Source of the DNA: Sepioteuthis lessoniana
Lineage: Eukaryota; Mollusca; Cephalopoda; Myopsida; Loliginidae
NCBI GenBank assembly: GCA_963585895.1
Contig: OY757921.1
Coordinates: forward strand, 56,328,581-56,392,580
Direction: 5' to 3'
DNA length: 64,000 nt
A model generated the notes under the pieces. That model was not told the origin of the DNA. It searched no databases and was given only the letters and a program-made list of their open reading frames with translations. Position 1 is the first letter of the stretch. Each line of letters opens with the position of its first letter. Of the stretch, positions 32,066 through 44,638 are shown piece by piece. A program made the position numbers and the translations under genes.

Positions 32066-33089
32066 TTTAAATGTTCATAATTTGGAGAGATACTGTATTA
32101 TACCAAGTAGTGGTCATTTTTTTCTCTTTTGTATTTCTTAATAAGAATAACTCTTTTAAAAAGAAAAAAGATGAGAAAATGTGCTGTCATGCTTAGATCT
32201 TGTATTATCAGTCCTATGATCTGCTCATCACTTAATAGCATCTTTCAATATTCATTTTTTTTAAGCCTGATGCAATGCAATAGAATATTGCTGCATGTTT
32301 CAATAGTAGATGCAAGACATTGAATTTCTCTAAATTCTATCATCAAATTTGTTTGAAATAGAATATCTTACTTACAGTTCCTCTCAAGCCCCCGATCAAA
32401 TGTACGCTTTTAATAAGTACTAATTTCATATTAAATTTTAAACATCTTAACATAAACCAGTCAAAAACACACTGGGAATGAGGGGTGTAATAAACAATAT
32501 CAAATAGAGATTAAATATAAATTGAAAAAAAATCGAAAGGCAAATTAATTAGGTTCGAAATGATTTATTTCATAGTCGATATTAAAACTTCGAATCTTTT
32601 TATTGTTGATTACTGAGTTTTCTTAATAAGAAATTAAAAGGAATAAGCTGCGGGAAAATCTTTGACCAGTCTACACACTTCTTGGTCAGCCATAGTAGCA
32701 TACGAATGACGATAGTTTGATAAATTTGATAATTAAGCTTAGTGATAATTAATGTTTGCAAAGAAATTATTAAGAGTAATATTTTCATTTCTTTTAAGTA
32801 GTATTTACATTCGATTTAAGTCATTAACTAAAAGTTTTAAATTTTGTATTTTATTGTAAATATACTGAAAATTTATTCAGTGTGGGCTTGATAGTTATTA
32901 TTTCAATGTGGACTTTAATTATGAAAAGTTTCCCCACTTCAAACCATCTTGGGAAACGTGTCTTTAAAGAATACTTATTTAAGAATCTATATTCAGTTTA
33001 TAAAATATACTTTGGAAAACTATCCCCAACTGGAAATATCAGTGTTATTTCTAGAGCCCGCTTTTAGTGACTGCATTACATCCCTCCCA

Positions 33090-33140
<51 letters not shown>

Positions 33141-33869
33141 ATGGTGTTTGTGTGTGTGATCACGTAGTAGTAATAGTAGTAGAACTTTACCTTCAATGAC
33201 TTAAACAAGTAAACACCACATCACACGCTTTGATCATCAAAATGGAAAGAATACGCCAAGCCATTTCCTTATAACACATTTAATAACAGCATGCGTTCGG
33301 GCTTCTTACATTTATACACAGACAGCCTATTTTTAATGTCAAAATTCAAGCAAATATTTCATGTAGAACTCAATGCTTATTTTATGAAGCCAATAAAACC
33401 TATCCTGTATATGATTCATTGTTATTCATCATTTTCTCAGTGTATTCTACTGTGTATCTTCTTCAAAATCAGTGTCATTTTGTCTAATGGGTATGTGTGT
33501 GTTTGTATATTTGTAAATGTGCATTTATATAATGCTATTGGGGAAAAACTAAAGTCAAAATATTTGATAATGACGTATATAAAAATGTATTATTAACAAT
33601 AGACGAATAATACTAGAAATACAGTTGATTATTTTACCTAATAAAGCACACTATTATATGCGTTTCATATTCATTACTTTCATTTTCAGCACCATTTTTT
33701 ATAATATTTGCTTATTCTAATACATAAACTGTAAAGTTAATCAAATTCATTAAATCCACTCGAATATATTTTTTACTTTGCCATAGAGTAATAAAGTTTT
33801 ATACATGTATTAATGTCTAATGTTTTAAAAGTTGGAAATGTATGCTCCGTTCTAGCTGTTTTTCAATTG

Positions 33870-33919
33870 TAATTCAAGTCTTTGTGTCGTTTGCATAAAC
33901 GACACAAAGACTTGAATTA
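33870..33919. repeat. Perfect 23-bp inverted repeat (hairpin)
   Basis: Arms 33870-33892 and 33897-33919 are exact reverse complements with a 4-nt GCAT spacer. The arm begins TAATTCAAGTCTTTGTGTCG. Confidence 0.95.
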
Positions 33920-34544
33920 TTTATGAATTAATTATTTAAGATTTCAATTACGTTAAGTCTGATTTTAAATGGATAGCTATGGGAATGATTAACATTGCTA
34001 TAGTAAGCATTATTACTTCGCTTGTAAATCGAATTATTAGCTTAAAAGCAACTATGTATTGATTGTTTGCGTAAAACTCTTTAAAGAATTTGTTTATAAA
34101 AAATTATTTTTTAGAGAAAGAAATCCATGAGCATTAAACAAATTCAAATTATACGCTGTTATTTTTTTTTTCTTTAAAACAATAAAGTATTCACTGATTT
34201 TGAATTTTGTTTACATCTCAAAGGAAGATGACGTTAACTCACGGGACGCTCAATTTTAACGATTCTTACTTTTTTCATGTGTACGCAGCTCCTCTAGGCA
34301 TTTCTTTTTCCTGTAACAAACTTTAAAAAATATTTTTGTATCTACTATGCTAATCCATTCGTTAATAAAAAAAATTTTTAGTATTTCGTCACAGTAAAAC
34401 ATTCGACTCTCTTCTTTTAATCAAAACTTTCTCTTGGGTTTAACAAAGTCAACGACTTTTTTATTCACCGACTCGTAACGAAGAGGTTCTCGCATTTTCC
34501 GTTATTAAATTTGATCTTTGATTAATAACCTTATATCAGACTTG

Positions 34545-34645
34545 AACCAATATTAGCATTGATATATCCGTGATATACTAATCGGTATTAAACAAAACGG
34601 AAAGAAAGACAAAATAAACTCAATTACACATACAATCACATACAA
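34545..34645. repeat. Dispersed repeat with palindrome, copy 2
   Basis: It shares ATATCCGTGATATACTAA, CGGAAAGAAAGACAAAATAA and CTCAATTACACATAC with 12540-12645. Confidence 0.55.
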
Positions 34646-34654
34646 GAATAGAAT

Positions 34655-34885
34655 GTCTTGTGTAACGGTTATCGTCGTCGAAAATAGAGACGGCGAATCG
34701 AGTTCTAATCCTGGGCAAGACTGTTCCAAGTGTTCTCTTTCCAGGCAGACTTGACCGTTTAACCTTGGTATAGCAATCAGTTTAGGAGAAGGAAAACTCT
34801 GAATTCAAACCTGTAAAACTCCACTTGAAACGTTGACCTTTTGTCGCATCCTGCTCGAACGAAGGGGTTGTGTAAATGCATATCA
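34655..34885 (+). mobile_element. Family D SINE-like repeat
   Basis: GTTCTAATCCTGGGCAAG may be a worn box B. CAGTTTAGGAGAAGGAAAAC, TTCAAACCTGTAAAACTCCA and GGGGTTGTGTAAAT recur at about 40150-40270 (GTCTAGAAGAAAGAAAAACT, GGGGTTGGGTAAAT). Confidence 0.5.
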
Positions 34886-35029
34886 GTATAGAAGGAAAAT
34901 AAATTTAAATGAAAACTAGAAATTGAAAGAAAAATAAGAGCTAATTAAAATTCTTTTCAAACATTTTGTGAATGTAAGCACCATAAGGAAATAAAGAAGT
35001 GGTGGTAGAGGATTGCCAAATTACAGAAG

Positions 35030-37835
35030 TAAGTCTCACGTTATGATTGGTCCTCACTTACCAATAGTAAAATATTAGCAATCAGTTTACGGTAATTGAA
35101 AGAAACAAATTTGATACTCTTGAGGAACCATTTGAAAGACGTACTCCGAATGACGAATTGGAAAGCTTTTTACCAACCGCTCAGAAGCAGCAGAATGCAT
35201 ACCAATTAAACCAATATCCAAATATAGAGTTCCCTGGGAGTCAATATCAGTTAAGAAAAAATGAGACAACGTGATGATAGCATCCTTGGTTAATAAAAGT
35301 AACCCAACAAATGCCAATGTGCAGAAACCAAAGAAGGTCCAGAGAAAACTAACATATACCAAAAAGAACAATTAGAATACGTTTAAGGCCAAATCAATAA
35401 AATCAGAAACTTGATAGAAGATAGACAACCACGATTAGCATGGCAGACAGTAAATAAAATAAGAAAAAGGAAAACCACCACGAGCAAAACTAAAAAATGC
35501 CAGTCAAGAAGAACGAAAACAGAAGAGGAAAGAATATTTCAAGAATCTTCTTGGAAACCTCGTATCACTGACATATGTATCCAAAGAATTATTAATATCC
35601 AACTTGACATCAAACTAGGACAGTTTACAGAGGAAGAACTTGACATAGTATTGAAAAAATTAAAAGAAGAAAAGCTGCACCCCTCGACGAAATACATCCT
35701 AAAATATAAAAGATAAGAAAATTTTATGAGATACTTGTTCAATTATGCAACGCTGTCTATAAACAAAATACCAAAGAAAACGGACAAAAGGCTACATCCA
35801 ACACTTCCACAAGAAAAGAAACCGCCGAATTAGTAAGAACTACAGAGGCATAACTCTTACTGCTATAGCTGCAAAGGTTTATAGTACACTGCTTCTCAAT
35901 CCTATTTAGCCATAAATCGAGAAACTTCTTTAGGAAAATCGGAATGTTTTTCGGGGAAATCGCTTCGCAACTTCACAGATTCTGACTATCCATCGAATCA
36001 TCGAAGGCGCACGCCCCAAAAATCTCGAGACAACACAGTTGTTCATAGATTTCTCCAAGGCATTCCATACACAGAAGAAAGGTAGAGCAAATACTACAAG
36101 CATGTGGTCTTCCCAAAGAAATTGTTACTGTTATAATGATGCTTTATAGAAACACGAAAGCAAAGGTTCACTCACCTGATAGAGACACTGACTTCTTCGA
36201 CATTGTCACTGGAGTTTTGCAAGGAGAAATATTAGCACCAAATTTGTTTGTACTCTGCTTGTAATACTCTGTTTATACTAGACTCTGGCGTACTTCAAGC
36301 GCCGATAGATCGAATAAAAGAAAATGTTTTTACTCAAAAGTGTGGTATTTTGACCTTCGACCCGGCCAAAAATGCCATTCCAAGGTGATGCACCGGAAGG
36401 AAGTGACATATTCTAATGGCAGTTATGAGAGGAAATCGCGTGGGCGGAAATTGGCTGATGAAATGGGACGAGGTAAAAAAAATTCCCATGGTAACTCATA
36501 GACTGATGCACCGGAAGAGAGTGACCTGTGAACTGCATGACAGTTATTTCCGCTTGATGACGATCCAACATGCGATTCCAAAAATCGAGTAGGTGACTGA
36601 GTGGACGTTGAACTATTATATAACTCAGTCAAGACAGAAGTCAGACAGTTACAGTTAGAGATCAGACGGGGTTATAGACGAGATGTGGTAGGGAAAGCCA
36701 CATCAGGACGAAGGGGCCATTGGGGCTCTGATGAGTTGGGGTCCAGAGAAGTTGCTGATAAGATGCAGTAAAGAAAGCCATCATCCAGCAGAGAGCTGGG
36801 CCGCTGGGCCTCCGGTTGAGCATCAAGAGAACGAGAAAGACACAACGTTGACGGCCATAAGAGTGGGGGTCAAAATGTTGCAGTTATGTTCGGTCTCTAG
36901 CTCCCTCTCACACGCAAACCTTGAGTAACCCTTTTCAAACCCTTACAATAAAGTGAAAGGTACATATATTTTGTAAAGAAGTCTTCGCTCGTCTTTCTTC
37001 TTCGTTGTGATTCATTCTGCATGTATGTAGATGACAATATAACATAAAAAAGGCAAGAAGGAGACAATATTCTGTTGAAACTATCACAGATACAGATTAT
37101 GCAAATGATCTAGTGCTTCTCACAAATACATCAGCCTTGTCTGAATCCCTGCTATATAGCCTGAAGCAAACTGTAGGAGTCTTAGTTCTTTTCGAGAACG
37201 TTAATAAAACAAAGGTAATGTGTTTTAAAGAAGAAGCAGCCATGAAGTGAAAAATAGTTCACATACCAGTTCATATACCTCGGCAACAACATCTACTGAA
37301 GGTGATGTCAACATACGCCTAACGAAGGCTTGGAGTGATATTGACAGGTTATCGAACATATGGAATCTGATCAATCCGATAAAATAAAACGGGATTTCTT
37401 TCAATATATGGATGAACCACCTGGACACTAACGAAACGCACGGAGAAAAGGCTAAATGGGAAGTACTCAAGAATGCTACGTATTGTCTTGAATAAACCCT
37501 GGAAGCATTATCCCACAAAAAAAGCAGTTGTACAGTCAACTACCTCCCGTCTCGCAAACTATCTGAGTAAAATGAACAAGATATGCAGAGTACAGCTAAA
37601 GAAGTAAGGATAAACTCATAAGCGACGTAATTTCTTGGGGTCTTACATATGGACACGTTAGTGTTGTCCGACCTGTAAAAATTTACATACATTTGTTCTG
37701 TGTGGCTTCTGGATGAAGTCTAGAGGATCTCTCAGGAGCGATGGATGATAGGGATTGATGACGAGAGAGAAAATCAGAAAACCTTGTGCTGTCGGCACGA
37801 CTTGAGGATTATGATCTCTTTATGGCAACTACCGA
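35030..37835 (+). mobile_element. RTE-like LINE, reverse transcriptase to 3' end, split by an insertion
   Basis: 35411-35720 reads IEDRQPRLAWQTVNKIRKRK and later NIQLDIKLGQFTEEELDIVL. Further on there are GITLTAIAAKVYSTLL, NGFxGNRFATSQILTIHRII and FIDFSKAF-like segments in shifting frames. After the insert, ETITDTDYANDLVLLTNT carries the catalytic box as YAND instead of YADD. The 3' end recalls the DDREGWRERVRDIR ending of the family. Frameshifts and the D-to-N change mark it as dead. Confidence 0.8.
36341..37044 (+). mobile_element. LTR-like insertion inside the LINE
   Basis: LINE coding stops after ACTCAAAAG at 36340 and resumes near 37045 (AAAAAAGGCAAGAAGGAGAC), just before the YAND box. 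The insert starts TGTGG and may end ...AATATAACA. It has a TATATAACTCAGTCAAGAC promoter-like box (36615), a CAATAAAGTG polyadenylation-like box (36949) and a T/C-rich end. A solo LTR fits the size (about 700 bp). I could not find a clear target duplication, and the ends may be off. Confidence 0.45.
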
Positions 37836-38794
37836 ATCACACAGTTAAAATATGATACAAATCAGATACATAATAAAAAGAAAAAATGAAATGAAAAGCA
37901 AATTAAGTTTTAATATCAAAACATTTAAACCTCGTTTCGATGTGCATAGATTTATAGGAGTAATCTCCAACCGGCAGCCCTTGGGTCATTTGCGACTCTA
38001 AAGACTCATCCATGCGGCCATTCACTCTACTTTAAAATTTTTCTCTTCACCTTTTAATGTTGACTGTGAAGAAGAACCATTTCATCTGCAGATGGAACTC
38101 ATTGATGTTCATTGTTCTGAAATATAAAGTTCAAGTTTCTTGCTTGCCACAAATTTGTAACATCAGCTTTAATTATACACATATTGTTACATGAACGAGC
38201 AGTGTACAGAAAGGGGAAAGAATGGAAAAATGCTTACAAATAAGTGTAGGTAATACAGCCATGTGGCCTTACCGTTCTTTGTCAAAGACAGAGACAAAGT
38301 CTCTACAGGCCAAAGATCAGAAACGAAAAGAGGTCGAAAATGGTTTTCTAGGACCTTTATACCCAACGGATATGCGAATTCTCTAAGAGGGGTTATCATT
38401 TATTCTTTCTCTATTGCACCTTAAATGTAATAATGAAAAAAAAAAGTACATGATAATACGTATAATGATATTTAAAAATATTTGAAGTTAATATCCATGA
38501 AGACAGTTTATTTGGCTAAGCCAAGTCTGTAGGGGGTATATATTAAACTAATCTCTTTAGAAACAAGGTCATTGTGATAGAGAACTTTCAGTATTTCAAG
38601 TTTACACTTTATTTAGTTTGGAACTCTATTCTGAAGAGAGAAACTCAGAATTGTTATGCTGAGTAATTTTCGACTTTAATATTTGCATTTGATATGTTAA
38701 AGTGGACATCACTTTGCGTGGTGGATATGTGTGTGTTCAAGTTAGATTATGTGTATGCGTGCACACACACTCACACACACATATGCGCGCGCGC

Positions 38795-38825
<31 letters not shown>

Positions 38826-40930
38826 TGTGTCTGTAATTAAAATTAGGATTAGAATTTAACACTAAAAGAGTTTTTATTCTGTAAAGTCTTTACAGTGCTC
38901 TATGCATGAAAATGCGGAGCAATATTACACACACACACACACCAAAAAGTTTGTTCCATTTATTAAGAAATACCTTTTTTTAATATTTATTTTCGACCTC
39001 AACTTCATTGAGCAACATCTTTACCATATTTTTCCACTGTCTTCTACGATTTTCAGGCAAATTTATTATTTCATCCTTTCAGAAACTTTTATCTTTCAAA
39101 GCAAAGAATTACTTTAGGTAGCTTTTGCTGTTTTCCAGGGAATTTTAAGAGCATATTATGAGAGTCAGCATCAAACTTGACAAATCATTTTTGGCACCTT
39201 TGATTATTCCCAATGCCTTCTCAATTTTTTATCAAGTTTCATTTTTCTTTTATACATAAAAATGTAATTTTTTTTCTTTTAAGTTAAAAACTACATAATA
39301 TTGTTGGGGAACTAAACATAGTGGTTTCCCTGTCTGGGAATTATGGGTGGAGCTTCCGAGCATCACGTGACAGTTGGTCATATGATATTTCGAGAAGCGA
39401 GTTCAATTTCTTTTTGGTAGCAGACACCAGTCGGAAAGGACCCCTGTTTTTCGTCTTCACTTTTCGAGCAGCACATGTGTGCAAATTATCCTAGGTGAAC
39501 CATTTCACTACACCTGAAGAAATGTAAGTTTTAACCGCTGCTATTAGCACTACTTGTTCTGTGGAACAGCTTTTGTGCCTTTTGATAGTTAGGGACAGTT
39601 TGTCATGTTTTACAAATATGTATATAATATATGTGTCTAAAATATATGCTACGTTTGTCTAAATGAACTTTGTTTTTCCTTACCGAAATATTCTGCGTTA
39701 GGTTGTCATCCAGATAGTCAAATGCATTATAGAAAAAGGTGGATGGTAGTCTCAATGAATACCACACATCCATAAATTCCTATTATATATTGAAAATGTC
39801 GCTTATTTTCTTAAATTATCATGTTGATAAACAAAAATTGTCATTTTTTAATGAAATTAATAAATCAAATATTCTTGATGCGGTCAAACGAGAAAATCAG
39901 AACGAAATTTTTTGCCAACCCAAATATAACAATATAACAATATGACAATACAACAATATTATTGGGTGATTGATCTTAATTCATCTTGGTCCAATAAGCA
40001 TTAAAAACAATTATGTAACCTTTTGTAATGTTGCCAAATATTTTACACGAGAGCTGATCAAGTAACGTAATTTTTTTCTGTCGGTAACAAATATAACAAT
40101 ATGACACTTTGTGAATTTCAACGAATATAACAGCGTCACTCTTTTTTGGTTTTAATACGGCAACCAGTCTAGAAGAAAGAAAAACTCTCATTTCAAACCA
40201 GCTGTATTCCACTTAAAAACTGGCCTTGTGCCATATCCTACCCGTTGTGGAGGGGTTGGGTAAATATGTACATTATATATACATATCCAGCAAGATGAGA
40301 ATGTTAATTAAGTACATTTAGTTTATATAGTCGTGTTAGATCAAGCAATGAAAATCATGTTGGTTCAGTGGGCAAAACAAGAATGATAGAACTGAGATGA
40401 ATTAACTGATATGAAATTTTCACTTGGCACCGAGTCGGCTGAGACTATAGAATACGCTAACTGCACCTCTTCAGAAAGAGTATAATAAAAATAAAAACAA
40501 GGCCACCTGTTGACCGTGGATGGCCACCCGTAATGCTTCAGGATGAGATCCTGGTGGTTGAGCAGTCTGTGATCCGGCAGTCAAATTGGTCAACACTCCA
40601 CTTCGTTCCTAACTGGAGCAGTCGAAAAAAACTGGTCTGATCATTCAGCTGATCATGTCGAGCCGCAGCACTTATATGTAAACTAAGAAATATATAGTTG
40701 GACTTTAACTAAGTTAAAACTTACGGAATATACAGGAAAAAACTTTTCTTTACCCTCAAGTTGGACATTGGAAGCCATGGGAAGCAGCATGATAGATGTG
40801 AAGTAAGGTGGATGAATCCACCATAGGGTCAACGGTGCGATTCACCTGATGTTGGGCGAAAGAACCCCACAAGTCAACGACCATAATCAAATAGTTCATT
40901 CAGGAAACTACTGCTTCTCATCTATAAGGG
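37836..40930. other. Intergenic stretch, no gene seen
   Basis: 38180-38400 resembles 12700-12900 loosely (GCCATGTGGCCTTACCGTTC versus GCCATGCGGCTTTACTGTTC). 38762-38832 is an alternating purine-pyrimidine tract. 39300-39540, starting TGTTGGGGAACTAAAC and containing CATCACGTGACAG, has an LTR-like look but no proven partner. 40130-40270 is a family D SINE-like copy. Confidence 0.5.
38762..38832. repeat. (CA)n-TATG-(CG)n-(TG)n alternating tract
   Basis: From about 38772 to 38822 the strand alternates pyrimidine and purine without a break: CA repeats, ATATG, a CG core, then TG repeats. The two ends are complementary. Confidence 0.93.
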
Positions 40931-40939
40931 TGGTGTTTA

Positions 40940-41868
40940 TTGAAATGAAAATTCAGCCATCGAAAGATTACCATGACTGTCGCTCAAACCATATGTCCAA
41001 ACTGCATCGCCCTTCGCGCGTGTAAAAAGGATGGTGAATCGAACGACGACTAGAATCTTCACTGAGGTTGGACCTTTGGCCCCAGTGTTTAAAAAATCAC
41101 CTACAGAGCTCAAACACAAAGAAAAATTGTTAAATGTAAAAGCACAGTACATATAGCGACACTTTAAATAGAATTAGCTAACTACTGGAACTGACAGCGT
41201 CTACGGCTATGCATACAAGAACACAGATACCTTCCTAGTGAAGCAGAAATAGAACGCATCGATACTGGCAATGAATAGATGTTTGTCTCAGCATCTGGAT
41301 GGAAAAACTCAATGTCGTCATAGCGAGTGTAAGAATGTTTCTCGGTCCACGCGCCCTAAAATCACTTAACAGCATCGAGAAAATACAACCGAGAATGATG
41401 GTAACTACTTTTAAGGGCAACCAGTACAGCAATCATCTCCTGCTACAGTCCCACCAATGCTAGTGATAAAACTGACCTCGATAACTTCTATAACGAGCTA
41501 TCCTCGCTTGTTCGTAGCATCTCTAAACACAATATACAAATCATCGGATGAAACATGAATGGTCAAATAAGAAAAAAAGAAAGCAACAAATTCAGCTTAC
41601 ACAACTCAAGAAGAAATGAAGAAAACCTAATAGATTTCTCACTTGAAAAAGATTAACATGCCTTAATACTAAATTTCAGAAAAAGAAGTGAAAACTATGG
41701 ACCTATACTTACACAAATAATGCTAAAATATAGATAGATTAAATCTTCATGAAAAATGGATTAATAGCGCTTTGAGTTGCGAGGCATATTTCTCTTTCGA
41801 AGGTGTGTTACAGCAAAGATACGTTTGAGCCTACGCAGGAATACGACGCAAACAACCAAAACCACATA
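40940..41868 (+). mobile_element. RTE-like LINE 5' region (APE endonuclease), decayed
   Basis: In shifting + frames 41390-41600 reads AIISCYSPTNAS-like, then TDLDNFYNELSSLVRSISKH, NIQIIG and KFSLHNS. Towards 41860 it reads VTAKIRLSLRRNTTQTTKTT. These follow the order expected of an APE endonuclease ahead of the reverse transcriptase in the family seen at 35 kb. The part before about 41240 is weaker. Confidence 0.6.
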
Positions 41869-42450
41869 ATATATATATATATATATATATATATACGGTA
41901 ATTGCTTCCTCTTAACAGACGACAACCATCTCAATGCTCATCACCACCCTCACCAAGGTCTTTAGGGAGTGATTAGATAAGAATGGTCCAGAACCATTGA
42001 GATATCTGTACTTCGATGGACCTAAGTGGCACAATCTTGTACAACACCAATACCGCTCACTGAATCCCCGCAAATATAACCCAATGACAAGCAAAAGTAA
42101 GATGATTGGTAAATGCGTGGATCGCAGGTTTTAGATCAGAGGTTCCGTCTCCTAGATGAATCTCACACCAGTAACTCAAGGGCTCATCACTCCTAGTGGT
42201 TTAAATGCGCCCCCAAACACCAATCAGGGAATTTCTACGTACTAGCGCACATATATATATATATATGAATAATCATACACTCATACATGTACACATACAT
42301 ATACATATATACATACACACGCACACGCACACGTACACACACACACACACACAATTCCAGACGTCCCACCCCAGGTGGGGTGTATACACATATATATATA
42401 TATATATATGCACACATTATATATATATATATATATATAGTTAAATGACT
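41869..42450. other. AT/CA microsatellite-rich stretch
   Basis: TA tracts at 41869-41895, 42250-42266 and 42390-42440, and mixed CA tracts at 42270-42352. 41900-42240 contains GGTCCAGAACCATTGAGATA-type sequence of unknown origin. Confidence 0.7.
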
Positions 42451-42829
42451 CATACAAAGACTTGAACGGATCAAAGATAGAATATATAAGCGCAAAGTAT
42501 CTGCCCTATTTAATCAAATATCTTTCAAAGAAAAAGTGCTGCCAATATCTATATCTATATATCCATTCAATTATATATACAATTATATATATTCAATTAT
42601 ATATATTCAATATATTATATATACAATCATATTTATTCAATATATATATATATATATGAAATATTTTCAATGGTTTTTGACAAATGTAATAATTATTTTT
42701 GACTAAGATTACTACAGTAATGTATTTGACTTGAAATATTAACGATATAATTTTCTTACCATCAAGACAAAAGTATTTATGTTTCAAGGAATTTAGTAAC
42801 AAGCTCATGGTTTTGTTTTTTGTTTTGTT

Positions 42830-42832
<3 letters not shown>

Positions 42833-42874
<42 letters not shown>
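42833..42874. repeat. (TC)n microsatellite
   Basis: Forty-two bp of TC repeats followed by a pyrimidine-rich stretch to about 42930. Confidence 0.97.
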
Positions 42875-42877
<3 letters not shown>

Positions 42878-42950
42878 CTCGTTTTCCTTCTCTCATACAT
42901 ACTCTCACTTCCTTTCTCCTTTTTTTCTCACCCACTATAACTTTCATTGT

Positions 42951-43185
42951 ACTGGCTCACAGGCCGAGTGGATAGAATATTTGCCGATGGTCCAGGAGAC
43001 CTGGGTTCAATCCCTGGTCGCGTCATACCAAAGACTTTAAAAATGGTATTTAATACATTCTTGCTTTACACTCAGCATTATAAGGTAGTATCAAGGGTAA
43101 AGTGGAGCAATCCTAGATCTTGGTGTAGTAGCTATTGAAAAGGGAGCCTTTTGGTCGCCCAAGACTACGGTCACCAACTTTACTT
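42951..43185 (+). mobile_element. Family B tRNA-derived SINE, best-preserved copy
   Basis: TGGCTCACAGGCCGAGTGG is a good box A and GGGTTCAATCCC a good box B. The body continues CATACCAAAGACTTTAAAAA, CACTCAGCATTATAAGG and AAAAGGGAGCCTTTTGGTCG. It has the head and spacing of a tRNA-derived SINE. Confidence 0.78.
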
Positions 43186-43373
43186 TATATCTTTCATTAC
43201 TCCAGACTTCTCTCTTCTCAGCTTCATGTTATTTCATGTTCTTTCTTTCTTTTTCAATTTCTCTTTCCTGTCAAATTATTCCCTTATTGGTATCTTTTTT
43301 CTTTCTTTCTTTTCTTGTGTAATGCTTTGTGTTGCTATTACAAAATTTCATATTATTCCGTAATGAGACAAGT

Positions 43374-43376
<3 letters not shown>

Positions 43377-43409
<33 letters not shown>
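43377..43409. repeat. (TA)n microsatellite
   Basis: Thirty-three bp of TA repeats. Confidence 0.97.
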
Positions 43410-43411
<2 letters not shown>

Positions 43412-43675
43412 AATCTCTGAATCCAAATGAACTTCTTGTAGAACAACATTTATGCCTAACACCTCATAACTTTTATAGAGATGCTAAATTTACAATAATA
43501 GGGATGATCAAATAAATTTACCAAACACAAATCAGTTCTAGAAACCCATGAAGACAGAGAGATATAACATCGTAAATCTCTTACCCAATATAGAGATGAC
43601 AACAAATTGAACCTACAATAAGAACTTACATTCTGTCAAATACTAATTATGATACTAAAAATTAATTATTCAAAA

Positions 43676-44160
43676 ATTCTAGCGCAGTTGGCTGGGGCTG
43701 TTGAATACACAGACTGCATCTCTGCGAAGCGGTAAAACTTCCCTAGCGAGTGTCCTGAATATATCACTAAACAATTTGATGGTGAGGCTCTAGCAATGAT
43801 GAAGCTTTGGGGAATGCGGAGTACCTCTTTATTTATTGCCATCACTCCCAGGTCCACTCTTGTCCGGAGTGGTAGCACCTGAAAGGGTCCCATCTATGAG
43901 TCAAATATAACTGTTTGACATTTAAACTAAGTGCAAATAAATGACTGATGCTAAATTAAATTGCTTGAAATAGAACTGTTTGATAATTTGACTGTGTGTA
44001 AAAAAATGACTGATGTTTAATTGAATTGTTAGAGTTAATAGCAATACTTGAAAACATTTAACTGTGTGCAAACAAATGATTAATTGTAAATAGAAATATT
44101 TTATTAGATAGACATAAGTGAAACCATTTAACTGTGTGCTAAAAATGAGCTCAGGCTCGT
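43676..44160 (+). mobile_element. Family A SINE-like repeat with tandem tail
   Basis: TTGAATACACAGACTGCATC opens it. GGAATGCGGAGTACCTCTTT, CCATCACTCCCAGGTCCACT and GGTCCCATCTATGAGTCAAA form the body. The tail repeats AACTGTGTGCAAACAAATGA-like units. It is the most complete family A copy. Confidence 0.65.
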
Positions 44161-44409
44161 TCAAAAATGTTATCTATATGTATTTAGAAATAATATATCT
44201 AACATATATGTATAAAAAGGATTTGGCAATGAATAACCTAACTGAGCCAAAATTTTAAAATTCATAACTTTTTAAACTGATCCTCTCCCAGCTTAACATG
44301 CGCAGGAAAAAACAGACTAAAAGAAGCATTGTTTACAATTGCATCTTTTTCCAGGAAATCAATGATGATGAGTCCTTTCAAATTCCAGAATGCCGTCTAC
44401 CTAACCTTC

Positions 44410-44638
44410 TGTTATGGTAATTTACCCACGTACACATGAACTCTCCCAGCAATAAATAACAGCAGGCACTGCTCTGAGATAGAAGGCAATATTCCAGCAG
44501 ACAGCCTTGGTAGTCAGACCGAATAGTTTCACTGGTAACCCTCTCATTTTTATATGTTGTCTTACTGTTCAGAGTTAATATATTGTCTAACTCAATTCCT
44601 CTTTTGTGTCTTTATTTCTAGCCCCTAACAAGACCACA
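44410..44638 (+). mobile_element. 5' LTR of a Ty3/Gypsy-type element
   Basis: It starts TGTTATGGTAATTTACCCAC and ends ...CCCCTAACAAGACCACAA, about 229 bp, with TG/CA-type ends. CAGCAATAAATAACAGCAGG supplies a polyadenylation-like box. It is followed directly by TTTGGCGACGAGGAC, which looks like a primer-binding site, and 400 bp later by gag-like coding. The matching 3' LTR was not found in the window. Confidence 0.6.

Larger units (their letters stand above)
29709..35029. other. Downstream intergenic stretch, no gene seen
   Basis: AT-rich. It holds T runs (30436-30473), (TA)n at 32006-32062 and 33092-33138, a perfect hairpin at 33870 and dispersed repeats at about 34545-34880. The patch 30730-31300 is richer in G/C and contains GGCACCCGCCTCCGTC and AGTCCGACGCCATTG; I cannot assign it. 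Short open frames here look like chance. Confidence 0.6.

Noticed and set aside
42205..42495. Overlapping frames rich in Tyr-Ile, Thr-His and Val-Cys
   Set aside because: Translations of TA and CA microsatellites.
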